Shown in pieces: positions 57,872-64,000 of a stretch of DNA of 64,000 nucleotides (position 1 is the first letter of the stretch; the number at the start of each line of letters is the position of its first letter). The DNA is from Tetraselmis striata (Eukaryota; Chlorophyta; Chlorodendrophyceae; Chlorodendrales; Chlorodendraceae), in assembly GCA_006384855.1 (NCBI GenBank), contig VCJN01001955.1, forward strand, positions 1 through 64,000, written 5' to 3'. A program made the position numbers and the translations under genes. The notes beneath the pieces are model-generated. The model was not told the DNA's origin, ran no database searches, and saw only the letters and a program-made list of their open reading frames with translations.

Positions 57872-60800
57872 ATGCAGCGGCGCGTTCATACCTCCCGCTC
57901 TCGGCAGGCCACCGTGTTGTTACCCAGCCGGATGCCCGCCATCCAGAACATGGGAGGCGGCGCTGCGATGCGAATATCATCACGAGTGTGCGGCGGCTGC
58001 GCTGCTCAACGACGGCCGGCGGTCGCGAGGGGACGGCTGCTGGCGCTACTGCTCGCCGCGGGGTTCCTGCTTGTAGCGGCGTCCGCGTCGCCGAGCGCGG
58101 CAAAGCTGCAGCCAACTCTCTCGGTAATAGCAAGTTGTTTCTTCGCCAGTGCAACTTCTAACCTTTCAGATCTCATATGCTTCATTATTCTCCCCATTTT
58201 TGCTCTTCGATTGCGCTTCGATAAGAGGCGCCCCTAACTCAAGCGTGGGTCGCAAGCACCCGGTCCGGCGGTTCACCTCGCGTCGTTTGAGAGATGTACG
58301 ATCGTTCTCACGCCGAGTTGCGTCTGCTCCGCGGCGGGCGGAACGCTGCTGCGCAGATGCCTTTCGATGGAGCAGCGGAGGTTGAGATGGCAGGCTCTGC
58401 GGATGGCGTGCAAGACGCAGCGTGCAACGGGGAAACTTTTCCCGCTGACGATCACAGTGCTCTGGCGGCGAGGTCGGCGGCGACGCTGCGGCGCGACGCG
58501 GGGCTGCCGCAGCCGCAGGAACCGGTGGCGGCGGAGCCGAGTTGGGCGCCGAAGCAGGTCAGCAAATTGATAAAGCGTCTCTCTGGAGAGAAGGGCACTT
58601 CGAAACTCCGCCAGGGTGAGAGCATAACCCGGCCGCCTCGGCACGGTGGTTGGATTAAGATTGGCTGTAGCCGAGATTTGCGTCCCCGAACACGCAACCA
58701 CAATATCATACAAAAAGTGGGTATCCGGATTTTGGCATGGGTTGAGCTGTTCCCCTTTGGCCCTTTTCCTTTATCTTATAATCGTACTCGCCCCGCGCCT
58801 TCCAGGCATCGCGAGGAAGAAAGCATCACGGATGATGCTTGAGGAGCTACCTGGGATCAACCCAGAGGATGGCTGGTATACAACCTACCCGACTTACATC
58901 GAGGTGCGGGCTGCACCTTATTGATTGCCATGAAAGCCTATCCCGATGTACATCCAAACCGCAAGCTTGCAAGCCTTGACGCCAATTGGCTTGCCCCCTT
59001 GCCTCGTAGTACCAAGCCAGGATGATGCTGCTGGCATCGAAGTACCCCAGCGTCGTCTCCACCTTTGGTCTCAGCCGAAAAACGGTGCGCTGCGCTTCCG
59101 ATCTGCCGCTGTCTATACATAGGCGAAAACAGCACCCATGGTGTCCGCACGTTGGCAACTTCCCTGGCTGCATATGGCACTCGTAGCTGACTTCTAAATG
59201 ACTGGTACGTAACCTGGCTGCAGTACCAACGGCAGGAGATCCAGGCGCTGCGCATCAACACCAACGGCACGGCCGTGCGCAAGCGGGTCCTACTCGTGGG
59301 GATGCAGCATGCGCGCGAGTGGATATCCGGCATGGTTCCCATGGTGAGCATCCACACAAGGAGATGCCCAAAATGCCCCCCCACCCCACCCCCTCTCCCC
59401 CTCTCCCACGTGGCGCACCCCCCATCTTCCCTGCTCGGCATTGCTCTGATCTCCCCCTCGTGCCGGCCCTCCGCAGTACATTGCGGAGGTGGTGGCTGGC
59501 GCCCTGGCAGCTGACCCGCAGGCCCCTGTCTTGAGCGACTTTGAGTTCATCTTGGTGCCAGTCGCCAACCCTGACGGCTACACGGTGCCCGTCCTCGCTG
59601 CCCCTCAGTAGGCTGCTTGCCTTTGCTCGCACCACGTGATATCCAAGCGCGCTGAAGAAGGTAATGACCAATCCAGGCGCAGATGCACTGACATGTGTCG
59701 ATGCCCCGCCCGCCAGTTCACCTATAAATCCGGCGGCGATCCCTGCACCTTTGGCGATAAGTCCATGGGCATTTGCGATAGGCTTTGGCGAAAGAACCGC
59801 TCCCCTGTTGTGCGCCCCGCCCGCCGCCTCCTTTCCTCGTATTAAGGCAACACGGCACCATGTGTGATCACACTCACACGAATCGAATTGACCCTGAGCT
59901 CGCCTTGAATCGACCCTGAGCTCGGCATGCCGCCTCGTGTTTTCAGTCCATGACCTGCTACGGCATCGACCTTAACCGCAACTGGCCGCTGGACTTTGGC
60001 CAACGTGGGGGGCAGGCAGTCAGTGACGTCATGTGCGGCGAGACATTCTCCGGCCGCAGCTATTTCCAGGCAGAGGAGGTGAGACGCGCCCGAGCGCCGT
60101 GTTTCGATGCTTTCCACGCTCCTGCCCAGTCCCATACGTGTCAATCACTTCTGATGTCACATACCAATGGACGCATATCCCTCTCCTGCCCAGCTCCGTC
60201 TGTAGGTCTTGTCTCTTGTAATGTGTACGTGCTGTCAATTTACCCGCCACCCGGTCACATCTTGCATCCTGAGCAATGACAGCCCACTCTCGTTGCTGTC
60301 CCTCCGTGTGCAGACGCTGGCGCTGTGTGAACTGCTGGGAGAAGTCACCGGTGAGTCGCCGCGCACACTGTGTAGCCGCACGAACCCCCAGCGCGCCACG
60401 GGCACGACTGGCCGCTCCATTGACGCCGCCATTGACTTCCACGCCTACGGGCAAGTCGTCCTCGGGGCGTGGGCGCACACCAACCAGCCGGGACCCATGC
60501 ACCGGCTGCTGAACCACGTGGGCATGGAGATGGCGCAGGCCATGGAGCCCCAGGTGCGGCACCTGCCAGTCCTCACAGATGGACACTGTTCCATCAATGC
60601 TTATTAACCAAACCGAGATGACTTGCTATACTTTGCCACATAATAATGAAAAGCATGTCATGAAGTGCATACCTCCTTCATCAAATGTACCAGCATCCCA
60701 TCACATTATTATTTTTTCATTAGTCTTTCACATACCACTACATTTTTCTACATATCGCCACAGAATTCCTTTGAACTTAGCCCTATGTCTTGCATTATTG

Positions 60801-61822
60801 TAGCCTGCAGCTGTAATGAATCTCCATGCATAATAGTGATGATGATGATAGTGATGATGGTGGTGGTGATGATGATGATTATACTAATACTAATAGTAAT
60901 AGTAATGATGCTAACAATGCTAATAATGATATGGGCACACCCCTGTATACACTATCCCACAAATTACAGTCCTCAGCAGCCCCTACCCGTAATGATTGCC
61001 AGCGTCTACCATCCTATCCTGTGCACCCTACTACTGCAACCTCACCATCAGCCCTACTCTACTACATTCCTCCACAAAGTGACTGACGTCGCTAGACGAC
61101 CTCCCACACGCACACACTACATGTCTAACATGTCATCCCTTCGCCCAAAAGCGCTCCCACCATCCACCCACCCCCCTACGGCGTTGCAGCAAACAGATAC
61201 ATCCAGACCCAGCCGCATCTCCAACAACAATATGCGCACTCATCCGTGGTATGGTTGTGTTGTGCTTTTCGGCTTAGGCTTTTGCTGAGGATGTCCGACG
61301 CCCGCTACCTGTACTGACCCCACCCCCGCCCCGCTTCACAGCACTACCTCTACGGCACCGGGGACGCGGACGGGTCGGCCTACCTGACATCGGGCACCTT
61401 CCCTGACTGGCTCCATTACGCGTTCGACTCGCTGGCGTACACGGTGGAGCTGCCGCCTGAGTCATGGGACATGGGGAACTTTTTGCTCGACGGGCAGCTG
61501 ATCCTTGGCGCCGCCCGCTCGGCATACAAGGTGTGCCCGCATACCCATTCGATGCGAGTCTCGGGACACTCCAGCTGGGGACCGTCTCATCCTGACTAGT
61601 GGTCTGGGAGTCCTCCGCTTGCTCCCTCGCCATTGGCTGACACGAGCGTGCACCACATGCCAAGGGGATGCACCGCATGCTGGAGGTGCTCCTGGCGCCG
61701 CCGGATGACGTTGCTGAGGCGTCGCCGCTCACAGCCGGGCACGCAAAGGACACAGCGGCATGTCAGACCTTCAGCAAAATCGTCACGGTACAGACTGCAC
61801 GGCGACTCTGTTCGTGCGTACA

Positions 61823-61884
<62 letters not shown>

Positions 61885-64000
61885 CGGAAACATCGTAATT
61901 TGGTCGCTCCCTGTTGTTGTGGCTGATGGTCCCACGTGCGACTCGCAGGTTGACATTCAGCCAGACCTGTACCCAGCGGAGCTGTCTTGGGAGATCAGGG
62001 ACAGCTCAGGCGGGATCCTCGCCGAATGGACAAAGCAGCGGTACCAAAGCAGCGCCGCGTCGACGGAGCTCACCGCAGCTGGGTGCCCCCCCCCCCCCCC
62101 CCCCCCCCCAAATTAATCCCCCATCCCATTATATAAGCCATTCAACGACCGCCTCCGTCTTCATCGTTGCCGCAACCCCTCAATACACAAGTGCTGCGCT
62201 GCAGGGGCAACGTGCGGCTGTGCGAGCCCGGCGTGTACCTATTTGTCATCCGCGACGATTTTGGGGACGGCGTGTGTTGCGACCACGGCAATGGCAACTT
62301 CCGCCTGCTGGTCGACGGTGTGGAGCTTTACAAGCACAACGGCCAGTTCCAGGCGCACACCGTTGCCGCGCTGCAGATCGACGACTCGCCTGCTGTGCGG
62401 GGAGTTACGCCCTCCGATGTTGCCACAGAGGTGTGGACAGCACCCTCCCTCCCCTCCGAAGAGAGAACACAATCCCCCTCAACCACCTTTCTCCTCCCCG
62501 CCACATTACCCTACTCATAGGCGGGCAGCCAATGTACGGTGGACGCCGGCGCGGTAATAAGAGCACTGCGAATCAGAACCTGCCCGACCTGTCAGAGATC
62601 ACGAAACTACAGCGAATGTTCTTGTAGCTTGCACGCAAGCCCATCGTGCTGAGGCTTGTTCTGAGGGCTCTTACAGCTGCGTCGACACCCGCAGCAGTGC
62701 TAAGGCCGGGAATACGCGCGTCTCCACGTCTGCAGATTATGACAGAATTGGAGGGCACGCTGGACTACACCGCCCCGGCCTCAGTGGTCCCCGCTGCAAC
62801 GGAGGCGCCCACCATGCCGCCCACCGCTGCCCGTACGAGCCCTCCCGCTCGGCGTTGTCCCTGAAATCTGCCGTGTATGTGTTTCAAAGCGCTGTACCGC
62901 TCACTGCCGGTTGCCGTGGGACTCTGATCCGCTGACGTGTGACCACCTGCAGCGAGCACGCCCCTGCCGACGCGGCCGGTTGTCCTCGAGGAGAAGCCCG
63001 CTCCGATCCCGGCCCCACTCCCTGCGGAACCAGCGACCGCCCCTCCACCCGTGCCGCTCACGCCTGCGCACACATATCTGCCTGCGAAGGATCGCCCGGA
63101 GCTATTTCAGCAGCAAACCGGTGACGAAGCCGAGGTGCCGGGTAAGCGGAGGCTGTTGTTCTGTAGTTCCCCCCTTGGAGTTGCCGAGTGTTTGCAGGGC
63201 AAGTACCGGTACCACTGGACGAAAATGATGAATATGAGTTGGCCCCTCGACCCGCCTTAGTATTCACCATAGTCAGGTAACACAGGCTGCTGGCAGCGAT
63301 TAAATACGGTGCAGCGATTAAATACGGTGGCAGCGATTAAATACGGTGGCAGCGATTAAATACGGTGCTTCATAGTTACGGTCGGTAATATTATCCCCAC
63401 TTGCTCCTCTAGTACTGAGTGAGCCATATTAGTGCTCCTTAATTAATAATTATTCGCGCGATGCGCGCACACCCTTAGTGGTGACCTTGAACTTATATGT
63501 GAGCCTTAAAGTACTGTCCTCAGGGGTAAAACGAATATGTTGGTCATAACTGTGTAATAACCAGATAATTATCAGGAAATATGAAGGTAACTGTGAAGGT
63601 ACGGTGTAGGGGCTGGGATTGTCCGATGATTACCAGGATATGGTAATTTCCGAGTGATAAGGTATCGAAACCTAAGTGCTAGGTATTGGTACGTTTCCAC
63701 CGAACACTGCGATCAATTGGCCCTTATGGGAACGCACACCGTAGTAAAGGGCGCACGCAGGGCATGAGATGTCGGTGGGTTGTTGACAATTCTTGCGTGT
63801 GCAGGTTCTAATGGCGCCGAGACAAGTGGCCAGGTTGCGGACGACAGCGGCGAGAGGGGCGGATTGAACATGGTGCTCGTTGTTGTTGGGGTTGCGGTGG
63901 TGGTCATCGCCATCGCTGTTGCCAGTGGCATGTACGTGCTGTCCTCTCGCTCCAAGTCGCAGGCCGACAGAAATGCGCGTGGGGCCAAGGGCAAGACACG
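57872..64000 (+). CDS. M14 zinc carboxypeptidase, paralogue, type I membrane protein (3' end beyond window)
   Basis: Exons: 57872-58123, 58294-58615, 58806-58903, 59224-59343, 59477-59584, 59717-59809, 59947-60078, 60314-60553, 61342-61530, 61665-61787, 61949-62082, 62205-62430, 62736-62832, 62953-63141, 63805-64000. Signal peptide LLALLLAAGFLLVAASASP; an ATG at 57968 would place it closer to the N-terminus. The catalytic set is complete: HAREW, LWRKNR, DLNRNW, DFHAYGQ, YTVELP with the Tyr in DGSAYLTSG. C-terminal domain: GVYLFVIRDDFGDGVCCDHG, then a Pro-rich stalk (62953-63141), a transmembrane segment (MVLVVVGVAVVVIAIAVASG) and a basic tail. Exons 4, 5, 8 and 9 are identical in length to those of the minus-strand paralogue, and the phases agree. 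Exon 2 is unrelated to its counterpart. No frameshift is present here. Confidence 0.87.
61825..61883. repeat. GT dinucleotide repeat, about 29 units
   Basis: Perfect GT repeat within intron 61788-61948 of the plus-strand carboxypeptidase gene. Confidence 0.97.
63292..63366. repeat. Short tandem repeat, four units of 18-19 bp
   Basis: Four copies of (G)GCAGCGATTAAATACGGT in the last visible intron (63142-63804) of the plus-strand carboxypeptidase gene. Confidence 0.95.

Noticed and set aside
1-64000. tRNA, rRNA, CRISPR arrays, riboswitches or bacterial promoters
   Set aside because: No cloverleaf, conserved rRNA segment, regularly spaced identical repeats with unique spacers or bacterial-type signals were recognised by eye; a tRNAscan-type search was not possible.

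Overview
This is a window of nuclear DNA from a GC-rich eukaryote, most likely a green (chlorophyte-type) alga. The genes are cut by many spliceosomal introns (mostly GT-AG), starts carry a CCACCATG context, and retrotransposon copies end 9-21 nt after TGTAA, the usual polyadenylation signal of green algae. No prokaryotic operons, CRISPR arrays or rRNA genes are visible. The taxon is inferred; no species is claimed.

Host genes, left to right. (1) The 5' part of a lipid phosphate phosphatase (PAP2 family) gene on the minus strand, running off the left edge. (2) A complete nine-exon divergent cyclophilin on plus (6601-9396). (3) A large eleven-exon minus-strand gene (20667-29813) for a 1631-residue protein with two transmembrane segments, which I could not assign to a family. 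(4) A pepsin-like aspartic peptidase on plus (40605-42728). (5) A head-to-head pair of M14 zinc carboxypeptidases with a C-terminal membrane anchor: one on minus (47947-53387), one on plus (57872 to the right edge). The pair shares intron positions and phases, so it arose by duplication. Exon models were built by requiring GT/GC...AG borders and continuous reading phase.

Mobile DNA fills most of the rest. One non-LTR (LINE) family with a CCHC knuckle and a putative PD-(D/E)xK endonuclease has copies at 1706-1741 (36 bp only), 4160-6034, 12806-~16500, 31251-31661 and 53842-55939. The last is a 5'-inverted insertion with a poly(A) tail and a 15-bp target duplication. A second LINE family lies at 56252-57167 (16-bp target duplication) with a fragment at 31663-31850. 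A decayed Ty3/gypsy pol sits at 10200-12099.

The most unusual region is 32032-38458. Two adjacent tyrosine-recombinase-type (PAT/Ngaro-like) retroelement units each have complete A1-...-B1-A2-B2 split direct repeats. The first carries reverse transcriptase, RNase H and a methyltransferase-like domain but no recombinase. The second carries a gag-like ORF and a tyrosine recombinase but no reverse transcriptase. Their termini are related and share the palindrome TAAACTAGTTTA. This may be a two-component retroelement or a pair of complementary deletion derivatives. A second, truncated copy of the reverse transcriptase unit lies at 1764-4158.

A sequence-wide peculiarity is long C homopolymers on the sense strand of introns, many just downstream of the 5' splice site.
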